From assembly GCF_000003605.2 (NCBI RefSeq), contig NW_003135340.1, positions 25,705 through 63,763 of the forward strand: a DNA stretch of 38,059 nt, given 5' to 3'. This DNA comes from Saccoglossus kowalevskii (lineage: Eukaryota > Hemichordata > Enteropneusta > Harrimaniidae). Both the position numbers and the translations under genes were made by a program. The notes below the pieces were generated by a model. The model had not been told where the DNA came from and ran no database searches. It saw only the letters and a program-made list of their open reading frames with translations. Each line of letters opens with the position of its first letter. Position 1 is the stretch's first letter. Shown in pieces: positions 24,860 to 37,382 of this stretch.

Positions 24860-26215
24860 ACAAGGTCATCAAGTTCAACATAATTATGTATGAGAAATAA
24901 TGTCTATTCTTACTGCAGAATGAGTTCTCAGAACACAAACATACTCGATCGGATTTCTGGAAAGTAGCGCACATTTTTTCCCATGTATTTTTCCATTGTT
25001 TTTTCCATTTTTGCAGTGCAGAAATGTTAAAGTAGTCAAGTGAACACTCACATTACTCATATTGACGTGTCACGTTTTAGTTGAATAAAGACCTAAACAT
25101 GCACTATACTACATTTTAAAAACCAAAAATAGCATTATTTATACATGAGAAAACATCTGTTTTTCAGGTTTGTTTTGATTGATTGTTCTGTGCACGTCTG
25201 TGACACCCATATATATCAAACGAACAGTTGTTTCTTTTTAGATTATCAAAAATATGATCTGTTTCCATGGTAACAATGTAAAAACATTTAATATGTGTGT
25301 TTATTGGCTTTAATTTGATATATCACTGGAAACCAGTGCGGTTTGTAGGTTCAACTCAAAATTGTGTTTTTCACACTTTTGACAAAAAATCGTATTTTTA
25401 TGTGTTCGAAAAACAGTAGTTTTATGGCATCGACATCTAAAGATTAAACCGAAACATTGTTTGTTATAAAGAATGTATGGGTTCTCGTTAGTTTCTATTG
25501 GACTAATACCACACGTTATGTTTGGTGTTAGGCGCGAGTAACCTGTAATAATTACCGATTCCCGAATTGATTGCGTTTGCGCGTTTATCGTTTATGTATT
25601 TGCGCATATTGCGTGATCTAAGGTCAACAAACTGGACGGTAGGACAGATTTCGAATGTTAAAAATGCAGTACACCGCTCATTCGTGTTTCCAATTCGCAG
25701 CGTAAAAATCAAATCAGCTTTTACCAAAGCATATCAGCCTTGGTGGGTATGTCACGGTCATATTCACTCAGGGAAACACACACGTGCCGTCTGTTTTTTC
25801 AGTTCATTTCCTTTTTCAACTGGTAAACGTTTCGCAGTTGTATTGCATAGTTTCCATAAGCTGTCGCTTTTAGTTTGTTTTTCTTTTTCTATTTTTATAT
25901 TTGTGACCGTCTGTCAGTAAACGATTGTAAATTCACGTACATGTTCAAAATCAGCAATTATTATACATCGAAAACAATAGAATTTACTCGTGCATAAAAC
26001 GCCGTACAGACGTGTTCGAACAAGATACAGACACCATCGAATGTCTTATTTGGAAACCCTGCACCACGTGTTCGTCATATTCGAACACTACCTTTTGTTT
26101 ACTTCAAACACGTAAGGACTATCAGCGCGCGATGGAAACAGAATACCGTCACTGAACGCAAACGTTCATTACCATTTATCTCCCAATAAATTATTACTAA
26201 AAGCAGGGGAAAGAT

Positions 26216-26358
26216 GTATAATAATAAGCCTATCACGAGAATACCGCAAAGTATGCACTCAGACAGTACGGAGTTGGTGATGCGTTGGTCGATACGATCA
26301 CCTTACTGCCTCCGTGCATACTTAGCGATATTCTTGTAATAACCTCATATTATAATAC
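26216..26358. mobile_element. Near-full palindrome (foldback/MITE), ~143 bp
   Basis: The left arm, from GTATAATAATAAG through AGAATACCGCAAAGTATGCAC, is mirrored by a right arm whose reverse complement runs from GTATTATAATATGAG through AGAATATCGCTAAGTATGCAC. At the centre, GGTGAT and ATCACC flank a small loop near 26283-26293. Almost the whole unit could fold into one imperfect hairpin. Arm divergence is moderate. It is non-coding. A class of MITE is the simplest explanation. A precursor of a small RNA is possible but unsupported. Confidence 0.7.
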
Positions 26359-26414
26359 GCAGCGCAGCCCATTATTGAAACCAGGCGTTCTTATCAGTTT
26401 AGATTGGTGCCACG

Positions 26415-27040
26415 TGTAGCCCGGTATTCAGATGGTAATCGGGAAATGTATCAGGGGTAAATTCTTCTCCTCTGGGTTTCTCCACACGTGCCAGGGGGGA
26501 AGCTCGTCTCGTCTCTATATCTCGTCCCCTTGAGGTACGGGATCGGGAAAGTCACTTAAGTTTTACAGTCAAATAAGACACACACAACGAAATACGTTTC
26601 AACTCTTGTCTTAGTCGGACAGTCGAGCACTCTATAAGACACAGCGCCCTGGGGAAAAGTCCCCAAGACTATCGCAAGGCTGACCCAAGACTCGCCCAAG
26701 ACTGTGCTTAGACTCGCCCCAAGGCTCTCCAGGACTGGACTCTCTCTGTCGTGCTGTACTCGCCAAGACCAACTAAAACAACTTTATTCATTTTCAAAAC
26801 TCTAACCAATTACAAAACAGTAAAAAGACTCTAGGGCGTAACCTTCAATCATAAAGCCAATCACACTAAATACTGAATACGTCATATCTTTTGATTAATC
26901 GTTCACTACATTAATAACTACGGATACTAAACTGTGAGAAATAGTAGTCTGAATAGGACGGTTATCTCGTAATTAGTTCCAAATTACTGAGCCAAGTTCC
27001 GTTCAAAACCTCGCCTGCCTAAACGATGACAGACATAACA
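26415..27040 (-). mobile_element. Possible LTR of a retrotransposon (minus strand)
   Basis: The segment is bounded by TGTAGCCCGG on the left and ACATAACA on the right, so on the minus strand it would read TGTTATGTC..CCGGGCTACA with TG..CA ends. It is richer in G+C than the surroundings and carries repeated CAAGACT/CCAAG words (26660-26765). On the minus strand a candidate AATAAA lies near 26785. Just outside the left end, the minus strand reads CGTGGCACCAATC, which could be a primer-binding site (TGG start). Against this, the flanks (CACG and CAAC) do not give a clean target-site duplication, no second LTR or gag/pol was seen, and the foldback element lies immediately beside it. It could instead be another kind of repeat. 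Confidence 0.35.
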
Positions 27041-29160
27041 CAACAATTCGCTAGTAATCAGCTAATTAAGTCGGTCAACAGATACGCAAAAACAAATTCA
27101 TGACAAATGCATGAGGTCAAACCACACTGTTTGTATGAATCATAAATCAAATGTTTAATGTTTCTCAAATCTTTCAAACAAAACGCCAATAATGATTCTT
27201 TCATTTTAAAAAATCTCCTGTAGACGGATTTCTGCTTGTCGATAAATTTATCACATAATTACGATTTGAACTATCACTTACCAAGCATAAATATATTTTA
27301 AAATATATATATATATATGCATGTTTCAAATGTATTAAAATGCATTTTACACTACAAAAACGCATTTTTAAATATTCTGTAAGCGAAATAAAAATAAATT
27401 TTAAACTCATGTTTTCGACACTTTAAATATGTTTAAAATGTAATTTAAAAGGTTTTACTACGTGATAAATAAATGCATTTTAATTGGTATTTTAAATAAA
27501 CGCGTTGAACACATACTTTGTACAACCTAATGATTTACATACATGAGGCTTACTCGTCTTCGTATCGCCATGTACCTATAACCATATTATAGATCTGTCC
27601 GCTATTTAAAGAATTAAATACCCGCACAAGATGGCTGTAAGGTCAGCTATTCAGTATCTGTAACAGTAACTTGTGTTCTAAAATGTTCAAATTCATGAAC
27701 AAACCTGTTTGCCGACAGTCTGAACTCTACAACGCAATAATTTCTGAACATAAGCTAGTTAGACTCAAGAGTCAAACACGGGCAGAACTCCATTGTACAA
27801 ATTACTGAACATTTGGGTATAGATTTACCATTATAATTGATTTGTTTGCAATACGTATTAAATACCTTCAATTCTGACTTAGGGATTTAATTACAGGCAC
27901 ACATATCTAAGTGTGGAAGTGATGTATTGGAAATATGTTTCCAACCCATGTTTGGTTGGTGACAGTGTACACATTGAGCACACTGTTCGACCGTGCACTC
28001 TTCGTGCATATCTCATACATTCAATCCAGCTTATCCGAATCGAGATATATAGTTTAGATTTTTTACGTTTTTTATCGCGACGATGTTCTCAAGGACGTCC
28101 ACGTGCACGACAAAAGCTACGCACACAGCATCGTGAATTATTACAAATAGAAAACGTGTAAATGTATGTTTAAAGTATGTGCAAGCACTCAACGTAAATT
28201 CAGAACATTCTTTACATGATTGAGTTCCAAAGTAAGCCATTACAAAGATTTGCACAATCGAGCTTACCAATTAAACTAGGTCAACTACCGAACGAGAGGG
28301 GTCACTCAAAACAAAACCACCAATTGTTAGACTCCATGTGCTCTCCAAACCCTTGAGTAAGAAAGCTATGAGTGTATGCTTTCCGCAATTGTCTGGCTAG
28401 TGTGTTTACTCGTGCAAGAGTTTAAAAAGAAACAATATGTTACAAGGTATGTTACGATTACGCTCAGCTGAACACGCCAAACGTAATTCCCTTGAGATTT
28501 TCAGAGAACGAGGCTGTTATTACCAAGACAATCCTCACATTTGTGACGTTCAGCGATTTGTTTATGCCCGAACACTTGATTGTGGTTTTTGGAGTATATA
28601 ATATATGAATCCGATTCATGCAAATTCTGTCATTTTGACGATGTCGTTCGTAGTTGTCTATGTAATATTCTGTAATTGTCCTCAAAATCCAACCATGATT
28701 CGGTAGGTAAATGTGTGATTACTGCGAAATTAGGAGAAATGTGCTTTCATTATCTTTTTCCGTGTACGTCATAAACCATTTTATTCAGGCTCGTTTGTCG
28801 CTTAATAATAACTGAAATAGTACTCCAATTATCTAACTATCACATCACGTTTTCATTTCACAATTTTAATCATATTTTGACGACTGGCATTCTCAGTTGT
28901 CTGGTCCGAAGAAGTAAATTCATCATCGAGACGACCTCCTTCAGCATGGTTTAGAACGTTGTTACAGGACCACGGAGGTGATAATCTGCATGTCCACAAA
29001 ATAAAACTTGTTTGAGAGTGATATATAGGTATAATGGGAAGCAAATCGCGGCTTCTTACGGTATACTTATTAGGCTAGACAGCAATCTGCCAATTTCCGC
29101 GTGACATACTCATTTATTTCACTGTTTTATGAGTATTTTTAAGTAAGATAATGATTACCT

Positions 29161-29236
29161 GGTGTGTGATATAATGGTTAGTATTTCCACCTAACATCAG
29201 GAAGACTGTGACCTCGACTCCCATGGTCGGCTCTAC
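29161..29236 (+). mobile_element. tRNA-derived SINE head (degenerate)
   Basis: The stretch GATATAATGGTTAGTATTTC with CACCTAACATC is tRNA-like in its 5' half (box A-like region), and GACCTCGACTCCC corresponds to a decayed box B (consensus GGTTCGANTCC). The CCTAAC segment resembles a tRNA-Val anticodon loop, although the stem does not pair properly, so a working tRNA gene is unlikely. The non-tRNA body probably continues to about 29300. No clear 3' tail or target duplication was found. Confidence 0.55.
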
Positions 29237-29353
29237 ACCTAGCAGAGGAAGAAACGTACGAATCTGCACTAATGATAGTTTCACGTCTTTCATATTTGGG
29301 AGAATGACGTCATCTTGGACGGGATGTAAAGCTATCGGCCCACTGTACTGTTT

Positions 29354-29671
29354 CTAATCTTTCTGAACGTGATCAAGTTCTTCTAGCAAATAGTAGCTGT
29401 TTCCACTGGATGAATGATCATGTATTCCTCTCAATACATGTATATGCTTGAGTTGTACTCTCATTTCCGAGTCTACAATTGTGCCCGGAGCTTGTTGCCA
29501 AGATTGTATGAGTGCTAATATGCATCTTCGCTCAAAAAAAACAATACTTTCCAAATAATTAAATAAAGTGAACTTTATCGCTTTATTTATTTTACTAGTA
29601 TGGAAAACAGTGTGTGCTTTAGTTAAAACACCTGATTCTCTATTTGTTCCCGGGTACATATATTGGATCAC
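29354..29671 (-). other. Unrecognised 105-codon open frame
   Basis: This is one of the longer open frames in the intron. The second half is protein-like in composition (TIVDSEMRVQLKHIHVLRGI and SYYLLEELDHVQKD, ending at a stop), while the first half is AT-rich and less convincing. It may be a terminal piece of an old transposon or retrogene ORF, or chance. No domain, promoter or splice structure could be assigned. Confidence 0.2.
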
Positions 29672-31152
29672 ATGTTATATTATTTTACTTTGTTATGGTC
29701 CCTTTCAATCAAAAATGGTATAGTTCTTTCACTTATTATTATCTGACAATTGGAATTTGATCGAGTGGCAAACGCGAGTACATATGTCAAGGCCATCAGA
29801 AATATGCGACTATGAAATTTGAAAATAAGAACCAAGTACATATAGACAGAAGCGATTACAGTTATAAATCATGTTAAAGGTATTAAATGTTTTTTTTTAC
29901 ACTAGTTCAATGTGCTTGTATGTCCGTAGGCGTGATGTGCATGATTGGAATGCAGCACATATGTACAAGTAAAAGGCATTGATTTCCCATGCGGCGTGAT
30001 AACGTTTTACAGGGTATTGGCATCAGCTTATTGCTCAATTGAAAACAAAATTATACAGGACTCGTCTGCTACATCATGTAGTGCAGATTCAACAATGAAA
30101 ACTTGAAATGTGCGGATTGGAATTGTTTTAATCACGATACGAACGAAATATTGGATTGAACTCAGGTCGGTATGGTGTATATTTTTTGCGTGAATCGCGA
30201 TAAGAATTACGTCTGGTGCGCTGGTGAAATAAACACCACGGGGTGTATTACCTCGTGCTGGCTCGTTGATTATATTGCCTGATTGTTATTGTGTAGGAAA
30301 GTGCTGGTGTCATTTTATTAGTTACGGACATCATTGAAATTTGTCTTTGTTCTGCAAATTATTCAAACGTGCTACAGATTAGTGTAGCAAATTGCGATGA
30401 TTATGTTTAAATAAGGTGTTCGATGTCCTATCAATGAGTGACTGACGCTCGGTTCAATCTTTTCCGTTTGTTTACTAGTGTTTCTTCCACAATTAGTTTA
30501 ATGATGTTTTACGAGAATTTACAATTTATTATTTCAAAATTCTTTTTTTATTGAAAAAGCTAACCTCTCCCCAAAATTAGTTATGCCGACAAAGTGAGAT
30601 AAGAACACTAACATGAAAAAACCTTTGTTAAAACTGAAAATATATAAAAAAAAATCCACAATTTAAACAATATTCGATGTTATTGTACCTCGTAGCCCTA
30701 TCAGTCAATCCGATTCTCGCGTTTACCGGTCATTAAATTTCAATATTAAGTTCTCCAGTAGTTAAAATACGTCAGCTGCCGCACTTTCACATACGTTACA
30801 ATTGATCTAAAATAGACGCTTTTCTGTTGAGGTTTATCCGTGTTTTCTCAATGAATCACCTCTAATTTGTGAATTTTCTGTTCACTTGTATACGTAACCG
30901 ATGGATAATTATCCAAAAACACAACACCATGTACGAAATCCGCATTTCCGATTTTTTTAGTATTAAAATTATGTTTAGTAGTTTTATTTATTTCATCAAG
31001 GTAATTTTATGATTCATTGTGTATCACACATTTATGTAGAGGGTTAAATTGTTCATTTAACAGAAACATGTTGTTTTATTGTTTTTTTTATGGTCTGAGT
31101 GGCTGTATGCTGATTTTATTTGTGTGCAAAATGTTTGCTCTGTTCGGTATAG

Positions 31153-31594
31153 TAAGGCCAGACTTTTTTTATTCCTTGTTTCGCGAGTTTTTATAAGGCA
31201 ATTTTTTGAGGAGGGCGAAAACAAAATAAAATTAATTCCTTTTTTCATAAGATTTGTGTGATTCTCGATGAATTGAAAGTGAGATCATTGACTGAAGAGA
31301 AGAAATGAAATAAAATGTTATTCCATGTATAACCTTGTTTTCTCATCTGCGCGAGACTTCAGTACTTTGATTATGATACTCCCACGAAAATGCAACTTGA
31401 ATTTGTTATGCGGCGGGCGGAAAAAAAATGAAGATAAAAATAATTTTAATTTTAATTTTTTTAGCATATTTTTGCGCTTACAAGTCGGCGGACGCGAGAA
31501 ATTACGCTGAAATAAAATTATATTTTTATTTCATTTTCGTCTCCTGTTCATTCGGCGGGTTCGCGAAACAAAGGATAATAAAAGTCTGGCCTAA
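31153..31594. mobile_element. Inverted-repeat element with AGGCCAGACTTTT ends
   Basis: The left arm starts AAGGCCAGACTTTTTTTATT then CCTTGTTTCGCGAG (about 31154-31187). The right arm, in reverse complement, starts TAGGCCAGACTTTTATTATC then CTTTGTTTCGCGAA (about 31560-31593). Similarity continues inward (GAGGAGGGCGAAAAC against CAGGAGACGAAAATG), giving arms of roughly 80-100 bp in a 440-bp unit. The short ORFs inside and across its arms are side effects of the repeat. No transposase is present and the target-site duplication is unclear. Confidence 0.75.
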
Positions 31595-34500
31595 TACGAA
31601 TATTGACCCGGACTAATTTGTCAACCCGACTAAGGTGGACTGTCGACCGATGTAAAGCCAATACAATATCTGTATATTATTATTCCTCATCGTTCTATAT
31701 ATTTAACATTAGAGGAATCAAAGTGTACAATATGTTTCAGCAAAGTTCTAAAATAAAAATGCATTCCATAAATATCTTTCATGTCCCACACTTATTAGAT
31801 CCCGTGTCGTCGAGGCTATGCGGCTCGCACTGTGAAATATCGAGTGTTCGTCATCGAAGGCTCGTTGAAACAGTATGTGGTCATACGATCATGGCGTTGA
31901 GGGATACACTTTTCCCAAACCTTAGAATGGTTTCGTCTCTGCGCAGTTCCATGTATTCATTGTGATTTCAGAAATGAAAATCGATACTAACGGTTGGTGG
32001 TTAGCATTTTATTCTGAATATGACGAATACATGGCATAGAATGGGACTTTAACTTTGGGAATCGGTCTACAATTGCCAAGCCCCAAGAAAACGACAAAGT
32101 GCGTATCTTAGCCAAGTACAGTAGTTGAGTCTTTCAGTATTCAAGTATTAGTTATGCATGGAAATAACGCACTCGATAACCGTTATTCATTAAACAAAAT
32201 TCGTAAAGGGGAAATTTAGTTTAAAAACACAAAGCATATGAATCAGGACAATTGACTTAACAATACACAGGAACAAAACAAAACAACTGACAAGTACAAT
32301 ACACTACATAACATTGCCAAATCAGTACTATAAAATATACATGTATTCCATGGTATTAATAAAGGGGTGTTTCAAAAAAAGTTTGCAGATCCTCCCAAGT
32401 CATAATCAAGTGGTTTCTATGTGAAGCATGACGTCTACATCAGAAAAATATCATTGATGTCATCAGCGATATTGTATTATTTAGTTGTTTGGACAATGTT
32501 TACTTTCCTGGAACAATGTGTTTTTTCTGTTATATTTGCATATTTGTTTTAAATATTCACAACAACAATTATCTAATGCTACACTCTCTAATGCTATTGT
32601 TTTTAAAATATTAAAATCTTTTGTAATATCACCGTTACGCCGTTTGATTTTGATGAAGAAAAAAAAACACCAAAAACATCTGAACATATAATTACAAAAG
32701 AGAATGACTTGTTTTTAAATTTTTTGCTATTTTCTCATAAATATACTGATTGTATATTAGGTAATGCATATTTAATATTTGTAGACGCGTTACACATAAT
32801 CTAATTCGGACAGTGCAGCAGTTGGATTACTGTTTTTTCCTGTTCGTTATTGTATATATTTGTATTACCGACATCGTGACAATCCCTCCAAGATAAAATC
32901 AGTCAATAAAAACTGCTCATATCGCCATCAATCTGACACGGCAGTGTCATAACATTGAACATTGAAGAAAATAGATTCTCAAGTGATATTGATTTGTAAG
33001 AATTGCAGTTAGACTATTGGAAAATATGAAAAATAAAAATATGTACAAGAAGGACGACGGAAAAAGAAAACGTTTTAGAAAACATACATTCACTGTTTGA
33101 CAACCATCTCTCCTCCTACGACTTCCACAGTTGATGATAATATTCGCGGTACATGGCAGATTTAACGTATAACACACAAAGAGACAAGTTCTTGCTAGTT
33201 AAACATTGTTATATGCTATATGCTGATTGACAGACATTATAGCTTACTTCCAGAAAACCAATTTCCTCCAGCTACTCAGATTTTCAAATGGACAAACTTA
33301 TATAAACACAGACGTGTATTACATACATATAAATCAGTCAGCGCTGCTTGGGATAATACTTTTACATAACCTAATTTATTGTTTCTACATTTATGTAAAG
33401 TTCTCAAGTGAAGAAATAACTCTTCATTAATCCGTGGCACACGCGTCTACTCATTTATCCTTTTCATTCGATATTGTTATTATTAATATTGAATACATTT
33501 ATTGATAGACAACAGTTATAGACATACGGCACTCCTCCCGTTCCAGGCAACACGTGGACGCGTCCTTCCGTTGTTGAAAGTAATTTTACACGGTTTTACC
33601 TTTTTCATATTTACATTATTTGCTTTTGGAAGTACCCTGTGTATCGTTTGTTTCTGTTCTTTCGTGTCGATGTACAGCGACGTGCATTGCCAAAGATATC
33701 ATTCGAAAAATTGAAGCCTACCATCGTTGCTATGGTCACTGTTTTTTTTTCAGAGGGGCTTGCAAGTCTAAAATTAACAAGGATGCTGACATCGTAAACA
33801 GGTGTATTTTACCAGATATGAAATAAAATACACAGGTACAACAAAATCCGCTAAAAAGAAATATATACATCTAATGCTCATCAAATATTAGAGTCCTTTG
33901 TTTATGTTTGTAAAGAAGTAAACATCCTTGGGAATTTCTACACAATTAGCGACGTTGTCAAATCAAATATACCGAACACAATTTATTCAGGTGCCACAAG
34001 TGACACAACATTTCCTTCTCTCGGTTGGCGAATATATCAACGAACTACAACGAAAACTCAGACATAACCCTCCAGGAAAAACTGAACCAAACTCCAAACT
34101 CATTACTGCTGAACTGAACTCATAATTGTAACTTAATTCACCCCCCATCGGCAGGTAAATTATCTGTTGAAAAGGTTTCAATGTAGGTTGTACAATCGAA
34201 ACTCTTACATACATAACGATTCTGACATTTTGTGGTCAAAATACGCCGTCGGATTAAACATCCTAGTGTTATCATGGCATATATTTTGCTTCTTAAGAGA
34301 AGTTCTCATTGACTGTCCTTTATGGCGGGAAAATTGACTCGACGGTATAAACAAAATCATAAACGAAAAAAGAAACTTGAGTCAATTTCAATAACCGCGC
34401 CGTATCTGCCAAACTGCCTTTATTCTCTCTACGTATATCTTTATGTTTTACAAACGCCAACGCAAGGCATAATATGGACTTGATAATGACAAATGTAACA

Positions 34501-34612
34501 TGTTTCTTGTTTCATGATTGTTGATAACAAATACAAATAGTTTGTATTGTTATCATTCAATAAAAATGATATTAAACCGAATAAAGCATCATATCATTTT
34601 CTTCTGGTCAGA

Positions 34613-34775
34613 TAGTATGTTTGAGTGGTTAGCGCTTCCGCCTGCAGTTGCGAGGCGTTGCGCTCTGTGCGCGCGTTCGAATTTCCTGATGCGTATTGTT
34701 CGTTTGCCTGTAATTATTTACATTTCGTCAGCCGATTGTCTCTGCTAGTGGACAGTATTTGTCCCCGAGGATAAA
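34613..34775 (+). mobile_element. tRNA-derived SINE, copy 1
   Basis: TTGAGTGGTTAGCGCTTCCG with CCTGCAGTTGCGAGGCG (34621-34657) forms the box A and anticodon-arm region. GCGTTCGAATTTC (34673-34685) is a decayed box B. The downstream body ends with a GTCCCCGAGGATAAAAATAAA tail near 34759-34779. The same 5' sequence recurs in the same orientation about 285 bp later, so this is a dispersed family rather than a tRNA gene. Confidence 0.65.
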
Positions 34776-34896
34776 AATAAATTATGTATATAGTTAAACT
34801 ACTACATGTTTAAGATTCAGTTTGTGTTTTTCTATCTACTCACTGTGAGGGCATGTTCTCTGCAGGCCATTTTGAGTCAACATTTTCGAGGTCATT

Positions 34897-35055
34897 TAGT
34901 GTGGTTGAGTAGTTAGAACGTCCGCCTGAAGTGGCGAGGCGCTGCAAGATCGAATATCTTGTTGCGTGATTTCATCTATATATCTGTAATAATTTCCATG
35001 TATTCCACAGGGTTCTGTTGCTGCCCGAGTGTATTTCATCGGCACACCTGGTAGC
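34897..35055 (+). mobile_element. tRNA-derived SINE, copy 2
   Basis: GGTTGAGTAGTTAGAACGTC with CGCCTGAAGTGGCGAGGCGC (34903-34942) matches copy 1 at about four of five positions. Box B is AGATCGAATATC (34947-34958), more decayed. The body shows a partly shared 3' motif (GTTGCTGCCCGAG, compare GTCCCCGAG in copy 1). The 3' end is approximate. Confidence 0.6.
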
Positions 35056-36893
35056 TGAGTCAATTAAAAAAGCACAATGTACACAGAAATGAAAGTGATT
35101 TACAGAAACAATCGAAACTGTACATGTTGTTTCAACTAACGTAAACAGTAACGTAAATATGTATAATTACTTGATCACTAATCTCAGAACAGGATAACGG
35201 ATAGACATATGTTGCCTGGCATATAATTAAAATATTATTAAAGTTCGTTATTTTCTTTATTGTTGAATGGAAAAAAGAAAAATGGATGGGCGCGATGTGC
35301 TACGAATTCCCACCAACTGATGTCTAAGACTTGCATAATATATATTTGTTGTTAGTGTGATGTAGCCCAAATCATTTACATAATTTCATATGAACGGCAT
35401 GCCACAAGTAATTTTATGATAAATCCAGGTACACAATGCCAATCCCAATGTTTGAAAAAGGGGAATCTATTGACGTCATAGTCACATGGCCACACGCCTG
35501 TAATGGTGGCCGCAAAACTATAGAAATTTATTGAATACGTACTATAGTCAAATAACATTATATGATACCATAATGTTTCTAAATTTAAAAAAATAAATCA
35601 TCTATTTTTCTTTATACGTGAACAAGTATATAAGCTCAGTGCGAGAGATATTATATAGCAACTAGGCTAAAATAATGTATACACATGAAATTGAACAATT
35701 TACTCTAAAATATATATTCGATAGTTACATATAGAACAGTAAACATAAAACAGAACAAATCAAAAAGAAAATTACATTCGTCGTGTTGTCCTTACATATA
35801 GTTGTTTGTCATGAATCGTGGAACAGTGGGATATTTTTTTATTTTTTATATGTAAGATTCCAATAATACTCCGGACAAATAAGTTCATTCATAGTTATAC
35901 AAAACCACAAAATGCATTATTATATATAATGAAACCAGCTTGCTGTGAAAATTGTATTCCCCGGCCGCTCACATCATATTGGTATGATTGTTCACTAAAT
36001 CATCATAATACGTAATTCCGCGGTGTACTTCGTGACAAATCCAATTTTACTCAAAACAGTTTTGTACACCTTATGCCCAATATCGTGATGATAATTAGTC
36101 AAAATGCTGTCGCATGGAAGCCATCAAATCTGATTTATGACCGCAGGCGATATTATACAGAATTAATAACTTGTGCAGACCACTGAAGCTGCAGGTCGGC
36201 GTCCTCTCTACGCCGATCTAACACATATCGCGCAAAGAATGCCGGGAGTTTGTTCCAAATCTCAAACGTTTCTAAGTCAATCGTTGGTCGGCGCGTATTT
36301 ATTATAAATCGTTTCAGTGATTTCTTTTCTAAATAATGATAAATGAAACTTCTAAAATACTGTGTAAATAAACTCCGCCCACCTCACAGTCTGTTCAATC
36401 ATATGCGCAATAAAAGTAAGTGACACCAATGACTCATCAATAATAATAACAGCGTGGTATCAAAGTTATATCGTCAGCTTTTATTAAGAAACCTGAGTTT
36501 ATATGACTATAACTTATATTTCCAATAATTTCCATGTTCAAACTATGTTCAAGCATTCTTACAAACAAAAAATATCAACTTATCTATTATCTTAATAAAA
36601 TTACTGCAGGCATAATTAAGAAATGGCGAAATGTTAATTCTACTCCGAAATTACCGAATTGTCTACTTAATAAGCAACTATTATATAGTAAAATAATGTT
36701 CAAGTGTAATCTTTTATGTGTTGCCTATGTGCTTTTTTACTATTTTGCGCAAATTAAAAAAACAATGGGCTAAAAATCAATCCGAGATAATACTCTTTCA
36801 CAAAAACATCACAATCGTTGTTGTATAATTTCATATTTATGTTCCTTCTTTATTACAACTCATTTGTATTTAATTGAATTGTCTTTTTTACAG

Positions 36894-37045
36894 ACTGACC
36901 TCGTCAAATTCCTATCCTGTCGTTGGCAAGGACAGAATAGAATGCAACCCAATATACGCCAGTCCATAACTCAGAGCACACGCTCTGCCAACAAGAAACT
37001 ATCCAACATGTCTACATCAAGCTCAGGCAGCAGAAAAAATATTCG
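36894..37045 (+). CDS. GPCR exon C: helix 8 and proximal C-tail
   Basis: The acceptor CTTTTTTACAG ends at 36893. The exon begins in phase 0 with TDLVKFLSCRWQ, which completes NDGFR of exon B into a regular amphipathic helix 8 with a likely palmitoylated Cys. A tail rich in Ser, Thr, Asn and Arg follows (QSITQSTRSANKK, STSSSGSRKNI), suited to kinase phosphorylation and arrestin binding. If the exon is spliced at the GTAAAG donor (37046-37051), the last codon is split as CG|G, phase 2. If the intron is retained, CGG is followed at once by TAA (37047-37049) and the receptor ends here. The donor and that stop overlap. Confidence 0.75.
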
Positions 37046-37382
37046 GTAAAGACACTATTATGATTTATATACGTTTTTTATTCTTATATCAATTAATCTT
37101 AAATATCCACTGTCGTAATATACACTCTAGACAATGCGTCGCTGTGATTGGATGCAGCAATCGACTAGTTCAAGGACAGTTGAGAAGAGGCGTACGAATG
37201 TTTATGAAGTACATATATAGTTCTGATCACTAAAATTTACCCACAAATTATAGAATAGCAGGGTATATAGAATACCAATGACGAAAACCTTAAATTCGTT
37301 GTCACTTCTTTCTAGAAGTTGTGCAACACTTTTGATTGATTGATTTATGTAACAGTCTACCTTTCATTCAGTTTTTATGCAG
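37046..37382 (+). other. Short optional last intron
   Basis: The donor is GTAAAG at 37046. The acceptor TTTTTATGCAG ends at 37382, preceded by a T-rich stretch (CTACCTTTCATTCAGTTTTTATGCAG). The length is 337 bp. Splicing joins CG to G to make an Arg codon and opens 37 further codons. Without splicing, translation stops in the first bases of the intron. Confidence 0.5.

Larger units (their letters stand above)
12867..36893 (+). other. Receptor intron B/C, ~24 kb, repeat-rich
   Basis: The donor is GTGAGT (12867). The acceptor is CTTTTTTACAG at 36883-36893, with a good pyrimidine tract. Phase 0 and helix 8 continuity (NDGFR then TDLVKFLSC) support joining these exons despite the distance. Besides the separately listed repeats, long parts (about 17.7-23.2, 24.9-26.2, 27.1-29.1, 29.7-31.1, 31.6-34.6 and 35.1-36.9 kb) are AT-rich with only short unrecognised ORFs. 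There is a homopyrimidine tract near 19489-19520, a (TA)n run near 27303-27318, and a CCAACAG triplicate near 20779-20799. A separate gene lying inside this intron cannot be excluded, but none could be supported. Confidence 0.7.

Noticed and set aside
25567-25920. 117-codon open frame
   Set aside because: Phe-rich low-complexity end from T-rich DNA, no domain, no splice context.
29161-29236. Functional tRNA gene (Val/Glu-like)
   Set aside because: The anticodon stem does not pair, box B is degraded and no acceptor stem closes, so a SINE head is the better explanation.
31603-31965. 120-codon open frame
   Set aside because: No recognisable domain, an AT-rich middle, and it starts next to the inverted-repeat element; chance is more likely.
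34618-34690. Functional tRNA gene
   Set aside because: The same sequence recurs 285 bp away with a longer body, box B is imperfect and the arms do not pair.
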